The position numbers and the translations under genes were made by a program. 64,000 nt of DNA, taken from NCBI GenBank assembly GCA_019637295.1, contig JAHBVX010000005.1, forward strand, positions 186,001-250,000, read 5' to 3'. This document shows positions 17,412 to 26,678 of the stretch, in pieces (the stretch's first letter is position 1; each line of letters opens with the position of its first letter). Source of the stretch: Polyangiaceae bacterium. Its GTDB lineage: Bacteria; Myxococcota_A; Polyangia; Polyangiales; Polyangiaceae. The notes under the pieces were generated by a model, which was not told the DNA's origin, did no database searches, and saw only the letters and a program-made list of their open reading frames with translations.

Positions 17412-18698
17412 ATGGCACGTTCCAAAGTCGCGATCGTCCGTACCTCCCCCGCCACCGTGCTCGAGGACTACCACCGAGTCATGAACCTCGGCGGCTATCA
17501 AGAGGTCGTCGACAAGTCTGCGGACACCGCCCTCAAGGTCAATATCTCTTGGCACTTCTTCTACCCGGGCTCGTCCACGACCCCGTGGCAACTCGAGGGA
17601 GTGATCGCGGGCATGCTCCGCGACGGTTACTCCAAGGACCTGATCCACGCCTGCCACAACCGCACGGTCGTCATCGACGCTCACCTCGGCGAGCGCGAGA
17701 ACAAGCAGCTCGACGTGGTCGAGGCTCACGGCCTGCGCAACGTCCATCTGTACGAGGGTGAAGACTGGATCGACGTGCGCGACGCGGTCGGCGATCTGAC
17801 CCAGAAGTTCCTGTGCTTGAACGATGTGTACCCGAAGGGCTTCAGCATCCCGAAGCGCTTCATCGGCGAGAACATCGTGCATCTGCCCACGGTCAAGACC
17901 CACATCTTCACCACCACGACCGGGGCCATGAAGAACGCCTTCGGTGGCCTGCTCAACGAGCACCGGCACTGGACGCACCCCGTCATCCACGAGACGCTGG
18001 TGGATCTGCTGATGATCCAGAAGAAGATCCATCGCGGCGTGTTCGCCGTGATGGACGGAACCTTCGTGGGGGACGGCCCTGGCCCGAGGTGCATGATCCC
18101 GCACGTCAAGAACGTGCTCTTGGCGTCCGCTGACCAGGTGGCGATCGACGCCGTCGCCGCCAAGCTGATGGGCTTCGACCCCATGGCCGACCTCAAGTTC
18201 GTACGGCTGGCGCACGAGCAGGGGCTGGGCGTCGGCGACCCGCGGGACATCGAGATCGTGGGTGACGTCGACGCGGCCAGCGAGAACTGGAACTTCGAGG
18301 GTCCGTTCAAGAACATGACCTTCGCGTCCAAGAACCAGCACCGCATCTACTGGGGCCCGTTGAAGAAGCCCATCGAGTGGTCGCTCAAGACCTGGCTCGC
18401 GCCCTGGGCCTACGTCGCCAGCGTGACCTACCACGACCTCTACTGGTACCCGGTGATCGGCAAGTCTCGCGTGGAGCAAGCGCTCGAGAGCGACTGGGGC
18501 CGCTTGTTCGCCAACTGGGGTCACGTGCAGCCGGACGCGGACGGCCGCGGCTACCCCGACGTGGGCGGCAAGAGCGCCGAGCTGGTCCGCACCGGCGTCA
18601 AGCACTTCCTGGAAGGCGCACGCCTCGCCAGCATGGCCATCATGGAGTCGCCGGAGCTGCAGGCCCGCAAACGTCGCCGGGATCTGGAAGCGCGCTGA
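17412..18698 (+). CDS. DUF362 domain protein
   Basis: 428 residues from ATG 17412. The sequence matches the DUF362 family: VAIVRTSPATVLEDYHRVM at the start, LKVNISWHFFYPGSSTTPWQLEGVI, then IVHLPTVKTHIFTTTTGAMKN and DQVAIDAVAAKLMGFDP. Members are cytoplasmic and often linked to Fe-S ferredoxin domains, but none is seen here; no Cys cluster motif is present. The biochemical role of the family is unsettled. It follows bfd by 110 bp on the same strand but has its own upstream gap. A small GGCGCC inverted repeat (18704-18719) lies just after the stop. Confidence 0.85.
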   Translation: MARSKVAIVRTSPATVLEDYHRVMNLGGYQEVVDKSADTALKVNISWHFFYPGSSTTPWQLEGVIAGMLRDGYSKDLIHACHNRTVVIDAHLGERENKQLDVVEAHGLRNVHLYEGEDWIDVRDAVGDLTQKFLCLNDVYPKGFSIPKRFIGENIVHLPTVKTHIFTTTTGAMKNAFGGLLNEHRHWTHPVIHETLVDLLMIQKKIHRGVFAVMDGTFVGDGPGPRCMIPHVKNVLLASADQVAIDAVAAKLMGFDPMADLKFVRLAHEQGLGVGDPRDIEIVGDVDAASENWNFEGPFKNMTFASKNQHRIYWGPLKKPIEWSLKTWLAPWAYVASVTYHDLYWYPVIGKSRVEQALESDWGRLFANWGHVQPDADGRGYPDVGGKSAELVRTGVKHFLEGARLASMAIMESPELQARKRRRDLEAR

Positions 18699-18791
18699 CC
18701 GACGGCGCCGCATGGCGCCAGGGCACCGTTCGTGAGACCGTCGGGGCGCGTGTCTCGCCCGCCGCCCTCGCGCAGTTGGTCCACCTCTCGC

Positions 18792-19790
18792 ATGGCCGCG
18801 GTGGACTACGACGTGCTGTCGGCTGCGCGCCGAGTCATCGAGGGCTCGCTCGGGCTCGTGCGCGGGGAGCGCGTCGTCGTCGTGCTCGACAGTGAGCGCC
18901 AGGATCTGGCCGATGCCTTGGTCGAAGCTGCCCAGTGGGCGAACGCGACGGCGGTCTGCTTCAACCTCGACGACCTCGCCGCTCCGCTGCACGAGCTGCC
19001 CAGCGCCGTCGCCGACGCCCTGGCCAAGTCCCAGGCCAGCATCTACGTCGCGCGCAGCGACAGCGCCGAGGTGGGCTTCCGCCGGGCGCTGATCGAGACG
19101 GCCGCGAGACTGGGCCTGAGGCACGCCCACTTGCTGGGCATGACCCGGGCGACGATGGCGCTCGGGCTTGCCGCGGATCCCCAGCGCATGGCGGCGACGG
19201 CGCGCGCCCTGCGCGCGCGCTTGCGCGCGGACTCCACCGTCGCGCTGCGCAGCGCGGCAGGCTCCGAGCTGACCGTGAGCTTCGTGCCCAGCCACCGTTG
19301 GGTCGAGAACAGCGGCATCATTCGACCCGGGCGCTGGCTGAACGTCCCCGCCGGCGAGCTGCTCACGGCGCCGGGAAGCGTCGACGGAACCTTCGTCGCG
19401 GACGCATCCATGACCCGACTCGGCGGGGTAGCCGACGAACGCCTGGCCGAGGCGCCGCTCAGCCTGACGCTCGCGGCAGGTCGCGTGCGGCACTTCGACT
19501 CGCCGTCCTCCACCGTGAAGAGCGCCGTGGAGGCGTACCTGAGCGGCGGCAGGAACCACGACCGGGTGGGGCTGGTGAGCTTCGGGACCAACATCGGGCT
19601 CAGCGAGCCGAGCGGGACGTTGATCGTGGACCAGACCCTGCCCGGCCTGCACCTGTGCCTGGGCATGACCTTGCCGGATCTCACCGGGGCGGACTGGGAC
19701 GCGGGTGGACAGATCGTGCTCACCGGCAGCCGCGCGGACATCGACATCGACGGGCACGCCGTGATGCGGCGCGGTCGCTATCTGATCTGA
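18792..19790 (+). CDS. M29-like aminopeptidase family protein with degenerate metal site
   Basis: About 332 residues from ATG 18792. The C-terminal half resembles the M29 (AmpS/PepS) metallopeptidase domain: LNVPAGELLTAPGSVDGTF with the conserved Glu, then LIVDQTLPGLHLCLGMT with a His and DIDIDGHAVMRRG at the end. However, the place where AmpS has a GlyGlu-x-GlyxGlyxAsn motif reads VSFGTN, and the usual His-Trp-Asp reads Asp-Trp-Asp. Two metal ligands therefore seem replaced, so activity is doubtful. The protein is shorter than typical M29 enzymes (about 400). Its 3' end overlaps the convergent uvrA end by 13 bp. Confidence 0.65.
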   Translation: MAAVDYDVLSAARRVIEGSLGLVRGERVVVVLDSERQDLADALVEAAQWANATAVCFNLDDLAAPLHELPSAVADALAKSQASIYVARSDSAEVGFRRALIETAARLGLRHAHLLGMTRATMALGLAADPQRMAATARALRARLRADSTVALRSAAGSELTVSFVPSHRWVENSGIIRPGRWLNVPAGELLTAPGSVDGTFVADASMTRLGGVADERLAEAPLSLTLAAGRVRHFDSPSSTVKSAVEAYLSGGRNHDRVGLVSFGTNIGLSEPSGTLIVDQTLPGLHLCLGMTLPDLTGADWDAGGQIVLTGSRADIDIDGHAVMRRGRYLI

Positions 19791-22651
19791 GCGCTCGCCG
19801 TCCGGGCCGCTGGCCGTCGGCGACGACGGGCTGACGACGCGGGCAGCACTCGACGCAGGTACCGCCCAGTGTGGGACGCCGCCACCTCGGCGACCTCCTC
19901 CGGCGTGCCCTGGGCGATGACCTGGCCACCGCCGGGCCCCCCCTCGGGACCGAGGTCGATCACGTGGTCGGCGCACTTGATCACATCCAGGTTGTGCTCG
20001 ATCACCACCACGGTATTGCCCGCGTCCACCAGCCGCGACAGCACGCCGAGCAGCTTGCTCACGTCGTGAAAGTGCAGGCCCGTGGTGGGTTCATCGAGTA
20101 CGTAGAGCGTGCGGTCCCTCGCTTGCCGACCGAGCTCCCGCGACAGCTTGATGCGCTGCGCTTCTCCACCGCTGAGCGTGGGCGAGGGTTGACCCAGGTG
20201 CAGATAGCCGACGCCCACCTCGGCGAGTAGGCTCAGGGGACCTCGGATCTTCGGGTGCGCCGCGAACAGCTCGAGCGCCTCGTCGACGGTCGACTCGAGC
20301 ACGTCGGCGATCGAGCGCTCCCGGTACTTGATGGCCAGCGTCGCCTCGTTGAAGCGGCGCCCCTGACAGTCCTCGCAGCGCACGTAGACGTCCGCCAAGA
20401 AGTGCATCTCGACCTTGCGTACGCCATCCCCCTCGCAAGCCTCGCAGCGACCGCCGGCCACGTTGAAGGAGAAGCGGCCCGGCTTCATGCCGGCCAGGCG
20501 CGCCTCCGGCAGCTCGGCGAACAGCGTGCGGATCTCGTCGAAAGCCTTGACGTAGGTCGCCGGGTTGCTGCGGGGGGTACGGCCGATGGGGCGCTGGTCG
20601 ACGGCGACGACGCGACTGACCGCGTGTCCACCGGTGATCCGGTCGTGCGCGCCGGCGGCTCGACCCTCGCTCTCGCCCAGCGCGGCGAGCAGAATGTCGC
20701 TGACCAGGGTGGACTTGCCGGCGCCGCTCACGCCGGTGACGGCGGTGAGGGTACCGAGCGGGAACGCTACGTCCAGGTGCTTCAGGTTGTTCTCCCGCGC
20801 GCCGTGGATGGTGACGTGACCCTGAGCGGGCCGACGTGCGCGAGGGACGTCGATGCCGAGGCGGCCAGCCAGGTAACCGCCCGTGAGGCTGGCCTCGCAC
20901 TCGGCCAGCGCCCTCGGACTGCCCGCGAACACGACCTGACCACCCTTCACGCCGGCCCCGGGACCGAAGTCGACGACCCAGTCGGCTGCGCGAATGGTCT
21001 CCTCGTCGTGCTCCACCACCAGCACCGAGTTGCCGATGTCTCTGAGCTTCTCCAGGGTACGGATCAGGCGCTCGTTGTCGCGCTGGTGCAGGCCAATGCT
21101 CGGCTCATCGAGGATGTACAGCACGCCGGTCAACTCCGAACCCACCTGGCTGGCGAGCCGGATGCGCTGCGCCTCACCACCGGACAGGCTGGGGCCGCCC
21201 CGGTCCAGGGTCAGGTACCCAAGGCCCACCGCCTCCAGGAACGACAGGCGCGAGCGCACCTCCTTCAGCACCTCGCTCGCCACCTCTTGCTCCGCTCCGA
21301 CGAGCGACAACGAAGCGAAGAAGCGCGCTGCTTCGTCGATCGTCATCGCCCCGACCTCGACCAGACTCTTGCCGGCCACGCGCACGGCCGCGCTCTCCTT
21401 GCGCAACCGAGCTCCTCCGCACTCGCGACACGAGGCGTCGCTCAGGTACTGGGCGTACCATCGCTTGGCTCGCTCGGACTGGGTCGAGGACAAGCGCCGC
21501 AACAGGCGCGGGATCAGCCCCTCCCAGGTCACGTTCAACTTGCCTGACCCGCCCGAGCCCGACTTCCAACGCACCGGGTAGCGCACGTCCCCGGTGCCGA
21601 AGAACAGCACCTCACGCTGTTTCGCCGTGAGCTTGCGGAACGGGCGGTCCGTCGGCAGCCGCAGGTGCTGCAGTAGCTGACCCCGAAAGTCGTGCGCCCA
21701 GCCGGTCTTCTTCGACGCCTCGGGGCCCCACACCACGACGGCGCCCTCGTCGATGGTCAGGCTCTCGTCCGGGACCAACCGACTCGGGTCGATGGTGGCG
21801 TGGGTGCCGAGCCCGCTGCAGGCGGGGCACATGCCCTGCGGGTTGTTGAACGAGAACGACTGCGGCGACAGGGCGCCGAAGGACACCTCGCAGCGCAAGC
21901 AGGCGTTGTTGCGACTGAAGAGTCGTTCGCTCGTTCCCCAGCTGACCCGCAGCGTACCGCCTCCCATCTGCAGCGCCTGCTCCACGCTCTCGCCCAGGCG
22001 GCGCTTGGCGGCGGCGTCCACGCGCACGCGATCGACGACGACGTCCACGACGTGCTTGCGCCGTTTGTCCAGGCTCGTCACCTCGCCGAGTCGCACGAGC
22101 TCGCCGTCGATCCGAGCGCGCACGTGGCCCTGCGCGGTCAACCGGGCGAGAAGCTCTCGATGCTCACCCTTGCGCCCTTCGAGCACGCGCGCCAAGAGGA
22201 GCACGTGCTCGCCGGCGGCTTGCGACAGCAGCGCCTTGGTTATCCGTTCTGGTGTTTGCGGCGCGACTTCGTCGCCGCAGCTCGGGCAGTGCTGCACGCC
22301 GATCCGCGCCCAGAGCACCCTCAGGTAGTCCGCGATCTCCGTGATGGTCGCCACCGTGGACCGGGGGTTCACGTTGCCGGCCTTCTGCTCGATCGACACG
22401 GCGGGGGCGAGGCCGCGGATGGTGTCGAACTTGGGTTTGTCGAGCCGACCCAAGAACTGGCGGGCGTAGGCGGAGAGGGACTCCACGTAGCGTCGCTGGC
22501 CTTCCGCGTACAGCGTATCGAAGGCGAGCGATGACTTGCCAGAGCCGCTGACGCCGGTGAAGATCACGAGCTTCTTCTTCGGGATCCGCGCGGTGACCCC
22601 CTTGAGGTTGTGCTCGCGCGCACCGGTCACGAGGATGTGGTCGAGCTCCAT
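19778..22651 (-). CDS. uvrA: Excinuclease ABC subunit A
   Basis: 957 residues. Damage-recognition ATPase of nucleotide excision repair. Two ABC ATPase modules: first Walker A GVSGSGKSS near residue 33, second GVSGAGKST near 640, each with a GGEAQRI signature. Zinc-binding Cys pairs occur in CLRCEVSFG and MCPACSG in the first half, and CEACEGDG and CEDCQG in the second. The order N-terminal ABC, UvrB-binding segment, insertion, second ABC is normal. The C-terminus has an extra short Arg-rich tail. ATG 22651 opens with ELDHILVTGAREHNL as expected. Confidence 0.97.
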   Translation of the reverse strand: MELDHILVTGAREHNLKGVTARIPKKKLVIFTGVSGSGKSSLAFDTLYAEGQRRYVESLSAYARQFLGRLDKPKFDTIRGLAPAVSIEQKAGNVNPRSTVATITEIADYLRVLWARIGVQHCPSCGDEVAPQTPERITKALLSQAAGEHVLLLARVLEGRKGEHRELLARLTAQGHVRARIDGELVRLGEVTSLDKRRKHVVDVVVDRVRVDAAAKRRLGESVEQALQMGGGTLRVSWGTSERLFSRNNACLRCEVSFGALSPQSFSFNNPQGMCPACSGLGTHATIDPSRLVPDESLTIDEGAVVVWGPEASKKTGWAHDFRGQLLQHLRLPTDRPFRKLTAKQREVLFFGTGDVRYPVRWKSGSGGSGKLNVTWEGLIPRLLRRLSSTQSERAKRWYAQYLSDASCRECGGARLRKESAAVRVAGKSLVEVGAMTIDEAARFFASLSLVGAEQEVASEVLKEVRSRLSFLEAVGLGYLTLDRGGPSLSGGEAQRIRLASQVGSELTGVLYILDEPSIGLHQRDNERLIRTLEKLRDIGNSVLVVEHDEETIRAADWVVDFGPGAGVKGGQVVFAGSPRALAECEASLTGGYLAGRLGIDVPRARRPAQGHVTIHGARENNLKHLDVAFPLGTLTAVTGVSGAGKSTLVSDILLAALGESEGRAAGAHDRITGGHAVSRVVAVDQRPIGRTPRSNPATYVKAFDEIRTLFAELPEARLAGMKPGRFSFNVAGGRCEACEGDGVRKVEMHFLADVYVRCEDCQGRRFNEATLAIKYRERSIADVLESTVDEALELFAAHPKIRGPLSLLAEVGVGYLHLGQPSPTLSGGEAQRIKLSRELGRQARDRTLYVLDEPTTGLHFHDVSKLLGVLSRLVDAGNTVVVIEHNLDVIKCADHVIDLGPEGGPGGGQVIAQGTPEEVAEVAASHTGRYLRRVLPASSARRRRRPAARTASAQIR

Positions 22652-22767
22652 CGGGCCCGGCTATATCATCGGCCCAGAACCGGGTAAAACGCGGCGACCA
22701 CGGCCCGCGGCTCCGCCTGCGCGCCGACGTGACGGCCCCGGCCACATCGTGTATGCGTCCTGTCGTC

Positions 22768-23478
22768 ATGAGAAACGCTTTGCTGACTAGCCTCCTTCTG
22801 ATTTCCACCGTCGGCTGCAACGCGGACAAGCCGCCCGAGCCCTCGAGTCGCCGCGCGCCGAGCCAGCCCGCGGTCACCCCGACCGCGGCCCCGACGGCCG
22901 AGCCTGGGCTGGCAGCCGCCAGCGGCATGCTCGGCCCGGACCAGGCCAAGGAGCAAGCACCCGACAAGTACAAGGCCAAGTTCGCCACCTCCGTCGGCGA
23001 CTTCGTCGTGGAGGTGACCCGAGCCTCGGCCCCCGGCGGAGCCGACCGCTTCTACAACCTGGTCAAGATCGGCTTCTTCGACGAGACGCGCTTCTTCCGC
23101 GTCATGCCCGGCTTCGTCGTGCAGTGGGGCATCCACGGCGCTGGTGAGTCCGTCATGAGCAAGTGGCGCAACGCGAGCATCCCGGACGATCCGGTCAAGG
23201 AGTCGAACCTCGAGGGCACGATCACCTTCGCGACCAGCGGACCCAACTCCCGCAGTACGCAAGTCTTCATCAACTTCGCGGACAACAAGAACCTGGACGG
23301 CATGGGCTTCGCGCCCTTCGGCAAGGTGGTCGAGGGCATGGATGTGGTGAAGAAGATCCACTCCGGGTACGGCCAAACGGCCAACCAGGGGCGCATCCAG
23401 TCCGAAGGCAACGCCTACCTCGCGCGCGAGTACCCGAAGATGGACTACATCAAGAAGGCCGAAATCTTGGAGCCGTGA
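22768..23478 (+). CDS. Cyclophilin-type peptidyl-prolyl isomerase lipoprotein
   Basis: About 236 residues from ATG 22768 (an ATG at 22753 is in frame). The lipoprotein signal MRNALLTSLLLISTVGC ends at Cys17. A low-complexity linker precedes a cyclophilin domain of about 155 residues with TRFFRVMPGFVVQWG (catalytic Arg), SRSTQVFINFADN and GFAPFGKVVEGMDVV, the typical peptide-binding motifs. Periplasmic or outer-membrane folding catalyst. The following HAD gene starts 4 bp after the stop, so this gene probably leads the four-gene run to 26090. Confidence 0.9.
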   Translation: MRNALLTSLLLISTVGCNADKPPEPSSRRAPSQPAVTPTAAPTAEPGLAAASGMLGPDQAKEQAPDKYKAKFATSVGDFVVEVTRASAPGGADRFYNLVKIGFFDETRFFRVMPGFVVQWGIHGAGESVMSKWRNASIPDDPVKESNLEGTITFATSGPNSRSTQVFINFADNKNLDGMGFAPFGKVVEGMDVVKKIHSGYGQTANQGRIQSEGNAYLAREYPKMDYIKKAEILEP

Positions 23479-23482
23479 CTCG

Positions 23483-24166
23483 TTGAGCGTCAAGCGGACC
23501 ACCATCGTGCTGTTCGACGTGGACGGCACGCTCCTGTCGTGTGGCGGCGCGGGGCGCGCGGCCATGCGCTCCGCGGCGAACGCGCTGCTGGGCCGCGAGG
23601 ACGTGTTCGACTTTCGCTTCGACGGCCTGACCGACTACGTCATCGCGCGCCGGGCTCTGGTGGCCGCCGGGCGGGAGCCGAGCCCCGCCGCCCTCGACGC
23701 GTTGATAGACCGCTATCTCGAGTCCCTCGACCCGGCTCTCGAACGCGCCCCAGCGTTCCGAGTATTGCCGGGCGTGACCAGCTTGCTCGACGCGCTGCAG
23801 GGCAGAGGCGCGCTGGTCGGCCTGGGCACGGGCAACGTGGAGCGCGGCGCGCGCGCCAAGCTGGCACGAGCGGGGCTCGCCGAGCGCTTCGCGTTCGGTG
23901 GCTTTGGCTGCGACCACGAGGAGCGCGCCAAGCTGCTCGAGGCTGGTGCGCGGCGTGGTCGTGCGCTGGCCGCGGGCGGCGCCTGCCAGGTGGTCGTGGT
24001 GGGCGACACGCCCCACGACGTCACCGCGGCGCGCGCGATCGGCGCGCGCGTCGTCGCCGTCGCCACGGGTCGCCACGACGAGTCGGCCCTGGAGGGCGCC
24101 GCGCCGGACGCCGTCCTGTCCAACTTGGAGCACACCCGCGCGCTGGACGCGATCCTGGCCGCATGA
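23483..24166 (+). CDS. HAD-superfamily hydrolase
   Basis: 227 residues from TTG 23483, 4 bp after the cyclophilin gene. HAD motif I is FDVDGTLL (nucleophile Asp and general acid Asp), motif II the Thr of GLGTGN, and motif IV GDTPHDVTAARAIGA. The alpha-helical cap between motifs I and II is of the phosphoglycolate-phosphatase type. Cytoplasmic phosphatase of unknown substrate. The stop overlaps the next start as ATGA, so it is translationally coupled to the ArsA-like gene. Confidence 0.88.
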   Translation: MSVKRTTIVLFDVDGTLLSCGGAGRAAMRSAANALLGREDVFDFRFDGLTDYVIARRALVAAGREPSPAALDALIDRYLESLDPALERAPAFRVLPGVTSLLDALQGRGALVGLGTGNVERGARAKLARAGLAERFAFGGFGCDHEERAKLLEAGARRGRALAAGGACQVVVVGDTPHDVTAARAIGARVVAVATGRHDESALEGAAPDAVLSNLEHTRALDAILAA

Positions 24167-25014
24167 CGGGGCACGTCCGCCAGCGAGTGGTCTTCGTGAC
24201 CGGCAAGGGCGGCGTCGGCAAGACGACCGTCGCCGCCGCCTTGGCGCACCGAGCCGCGGCGCGAGACGGTCGCGCGATCCTGCTTGAAATCGAGGATGGT
24301 CGCGCGGCAGAGCGCGCCTTGACGGGCTCTCCCCGGGTCGAGCTCGTGACGTTGACGTTCGCGGACGCGCTCGTCGGCGCCATCGGTCGCCTGCTCGGTA
24401 GCCGCCTGCTGGGCCGGGCTTTGGTCAAGCAGCGGTCCATGGCGCGCCTGCTCGACACGGTTCCAGCGGTGAGGGAGCTCGTCGTGCTCGACGAGGTGCG
24501 GACCCTGGCCGCGAATGACCCCGAGGCGACGGTGGTCGTGGATCTCCCGGCCACCGGTCACGCGGTGGACTTCCTGCGGGTGCCCTTGGCCGGAGCGCGC
24601 TTCTTGCGAGTCGGTCCCGCCGCTCGCATGTGCGAGGCCATCCTGGACGAGCTCGTGCTCTCGCCGAGCACGGACATCGTCGTGGTGGGGACCGCCGAGC
24701 CGGTCGTGGCGCGGGAGACCCTGGAGCTGTGCCAGCGGCTACTCTCGGGGCTCGGCCGCTCACCCGCGCTGATCGTGCAGAACCGGGTCCCGCGGGTGCC
24801 CACCCAAGCGGAGCTCGACGCCGCCCACCTCCACGCTGCGGCGGATCCCGCCCTGCTACCGCTGCTCGAGCTGCTCGCGGAGCGCAAGCAGCTCGCGCTC
24901 CTGGCGGCTCGAGCGCGCGAAGAGCTACAGCTCGCCTCCGGCGCAACGTTGCGCGTAGTGGCAGATTTCATCGTGGATCCAAGCGCTGCACAGATTGCCG
25001 AGGCGCTCGCATGA
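24163..25014 (+). CDS. ArsA/GET3-family ATPase, first of a pair
   Basis: 283 residues from ATG 24163. The deviant Walker A GKGGVGKTTVAAAL (residues 14 onward) retains the signature Lys of the SIMIBI class. A TVVVDLPATGHAVDFLRVP segment holds the switch II Asp, and the A-type LLEIE strand follows the P-loop. The pattern, including GRAILLEIED, resembles mycobacterial Rv3679 rather than arsenite-pump ArsA; no arsB/arsD genes are nearby. ATGA overlaps on both sides place it inside a coupled HAD-ArsA-ArsA operon. Confidence 0.87.
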   Translation: MTGHVRQRVVFVTGKGGVGKTTVAAALAHRAAARDGRAILLEIEDGRAAERALTGSPRVELVTLTFADALVGAIGRLLGSRLLGRALVKQRSMARLLDTVPAVRELVVLDEVRTLAANDPEATVVVDLPATGHAVDFLRVPLAGARFLRVGPAARMCEAILDELVLSPSTDIVVVGTAEPVVARETLELCQRLLSGLGRSPALIVQNRVPRVPTQAELDAAHLHAAADPALLPLLELLAERKQLALLAARAREELQLASGATLRVVADFIVDPSAAQIAEALA

Positions 25015-26090
25015 GCGCGGGGCTCACCGTGGTCATCGGCGGTGGTGGCGTCGGCAAGACGACCACGAGCGCTGCGCTGGGGCTGGCCCTGGCGCGCAGC
25101 GGGCGGCGGGTGTTGGTCGTCACCGTGGACCCGGCCAGGCGCTTGGCCGACGCCCTGGGCGTCTCCCTGCACGAGGAGGCGTCGACGATCGACATCGACG
25201 GCGCGCCGCTGTGGGCACGCATGCCGGACAGCAGTCGCTCGCTCGATCGTTTCGTCGACTGGCTGTTGCCCGAGCCCGAGGCGCGAGCGCGCCTGCGGAG
25301 CAACGCCATGTATCGCGAGCTGGGCGACGCGCTCGCGGGGGTCCACGAGCTGGTCGCCGTCGGCCAGCTCGAGCAGGACGTCGCCAGCGGAGGGTTCGAC
25401 GAGGTCGTGCTCGACACGGCACCGTCGCGCCACGCCCTCGAGCTGTTCGACTACCCGGGGAAGATCGGCCGTATGCTCGAGGCCAGGACCATGGCCTTCG
25501 CGGCGGGGCTCGGTCGCCTGGCGGAGAGCACCCTCGAGACGCGGCCCGACGAGCGGGGGCTGTTCGCCTGGGGCAAGCGTCGAGCGGGCGAGCTGGTCTC
25601 CGGGCTGCTGGGCAAGGAGGCCGTGCTCGCGACCGGAGCTCTGTTCTTGGAGCTGCAGGGTGCCCGCGAGCGCTGGCTCGAGCTGGTGCAGCAATCCGAG
25701 GCCCGGCTCGCGTCGGCGTCCACTCGCTACGTCGTCGTGTCGGCGACCTCGGGTGCTGCCCTCGACGACGCGTCGTATCTCGCGCGGCAGCTGCGGGAGC
25801 GCAAGCTCGCCACCACGGCGTTGGTGCTCAATCGCTGTCGTGATGGCTCCCGTGCGTTGCCCGTGCTCGACGCTGCTCACCCGCTCGCCGCCATGGTCGG
25901 CGAGTTGCGCGACGAGGATGCGCGCCTCGGCGCGCAGACCGCCGCGGCACGACGCCGCCTCGAGCGCGAGCGACGCTCACCCACCGTGCTGACGTGCTTG
26001 CCCTCCCTCGATGCCTCCGACCCGCGACGCATCTTGCTCGAGCTCGCCTCCGCCCTCGAGCGCGAGGCCTGGGTCCCCCGCGCCCGCTGA
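25011..26090 (+). CDS. ArsA/GET3-family ATPase, second of a pair
   Basis: 359 residues from ATG 25011, overlapping the first ATPase as ATGA. The P-loop reads GGGGVGKTTTSAAL (residues 10 onward), lacking the signature Lys that its partner has; VTVDPARRLADALG and VLDTAPSRHALELFDYPG are the A'-strand and switch II regions. This resembles mycobacterial Rv3680 (BagB), whose partner is Rv3679 (BagA). The pair is expected to form an asymmetric complex. No membrane segment is seen. Function in this host is unknown; not an arsenic pump by context. Confidence 0.87.
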   Translation: MSAGLTVVIGGGGVGKTTTSAALGLALARSGRRVLVVTVDPARRLADALGVSLHEEASTIDIDGAPLWARMPDSSRSLDRFVDWLLPEPEARARLRSNAMYRELGDALAGVHELVAVGQLEQDVASGGFDEVVLDTAPSRHALELFDYPGKIGRMLEARTMAFAAGLGRLAESTLETRPDERGLFAWGKRRAGELVSGLLGKEAVLATGALFLELQGARERWLELVQQSEARLASASTRYVVVSATSGAALDDASYLARQLRERKLATTALVLNRCRDGSRALPVLDAAHPLAAMVGELRDEDARLGAQTAAARRRLERERRSPTVLTCLPSLDASDPRRILLELASALEREAWVPRAR

Positions 26091-26114
26091 AGCTCGACCC
26101 AGGGCGCTGAGCGC

Positions 26115-26678
26115 TCAGGGTTCGGTTCCGCGTCGGGCCAACAGCAAGGCGCGGCCTTCGCGCTCCTCCAGGCGTTCGGTCGTGAGTCTAGGCAGGCTCC
26201 TGAGCTCGCCGCGGCGCAGGCGAAAGCGACGCGAGGGGTGGGGTCCCGGAAGATCGTCGGTGAAGGTGCACACGAGCGCTACGCCGCCGGGGGCCAGCAA
26301 CGCGTGGAGCCGTCCGTGCAGCGCGGGGTCGAGGTAGTCGACGACCAGCACCAGGTCGCGCGGCGGCACCTCGGGCAGCTCCTGCGAGAGATCCAGCACC
26401 CGCGTGCCGACCTCGAGCCCCCGCGCGGCCGCGCGCTGCGCGAGCAGCCCGAGGCCGACAGGGCTGAGGTCCCAGGCCTCCACGCGCACGCCGCGCGCGG
26501 CGAGCCAGAGGCTGTGCCGCCCGCTGCCGGCCGCGAGATCGAAGGCGCTGCGTGGAGCCGGCACGAGGCGCGAGAGGGCCTCGGTCACGCGGGGCTCCGG
26601 CGCGCGCTCGGCGTCGGGCGCTTCGGAGGCGTAGCGGGCGTCCCAACGTTCGCGCTCCGTCGGCCGAGCCTCGGTCAT
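26115..26678 (-). CDS. Class I SAM-dependent methyltransferase
   Basis: About 187 residues from ATG 26678, which overlaps the UbiA stop as ATGA. SAM-binding motif I is FDLAAGSGRHSLWLAARG, followed by acidic loop VEAWDLSPVGL and motif post I; LVLVVDYLDP is motif II. The small TehB/MerR-type Rossmann fold without extra domains suggests a small-molecule substrate. Last gene of the oxidoreductase-peptidase-UbiA-methyltransferase run; a methylation step on a prenylated product is plausible but unproved. Longer readings of this frame pass antisense to nothing but lose coding character. Confidence 0.85.
   Translation of the reverse strand: MTEARPTERERWDARYASEAPDAERAPEPRVTEALSRLVPAPRSAFDLAAGSGRHSLWLAARGVRVEAWDLSPVGLGLLAQRAAARGLEVGTRVLDLSQELPEVPPRDLVLVVDYLDPALHGRLHALLAPGGVALVCTFTDDLPGPHPSRRFRLRRGELRSLPRLTTERLEEREGRALLLARRGTEP

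Noticed and set aside
18704-18719. GGCGCC repeats as terminator after the DUF362 gene
   Set aside because: Each arm is itself palindromic and short; chance is likely in this composition.
17370-19976. 868-codon open frame on the minus strand
   Set aside because: Antisense to the DUF362 and M29-like genes; no recognisable motifs.
24163-26090. Arsenite efflux function for the ArsA-like pair
   Set aside because: No arsB, arsD or arsR is nearby and the sequences resemble the non-arsenic pair.
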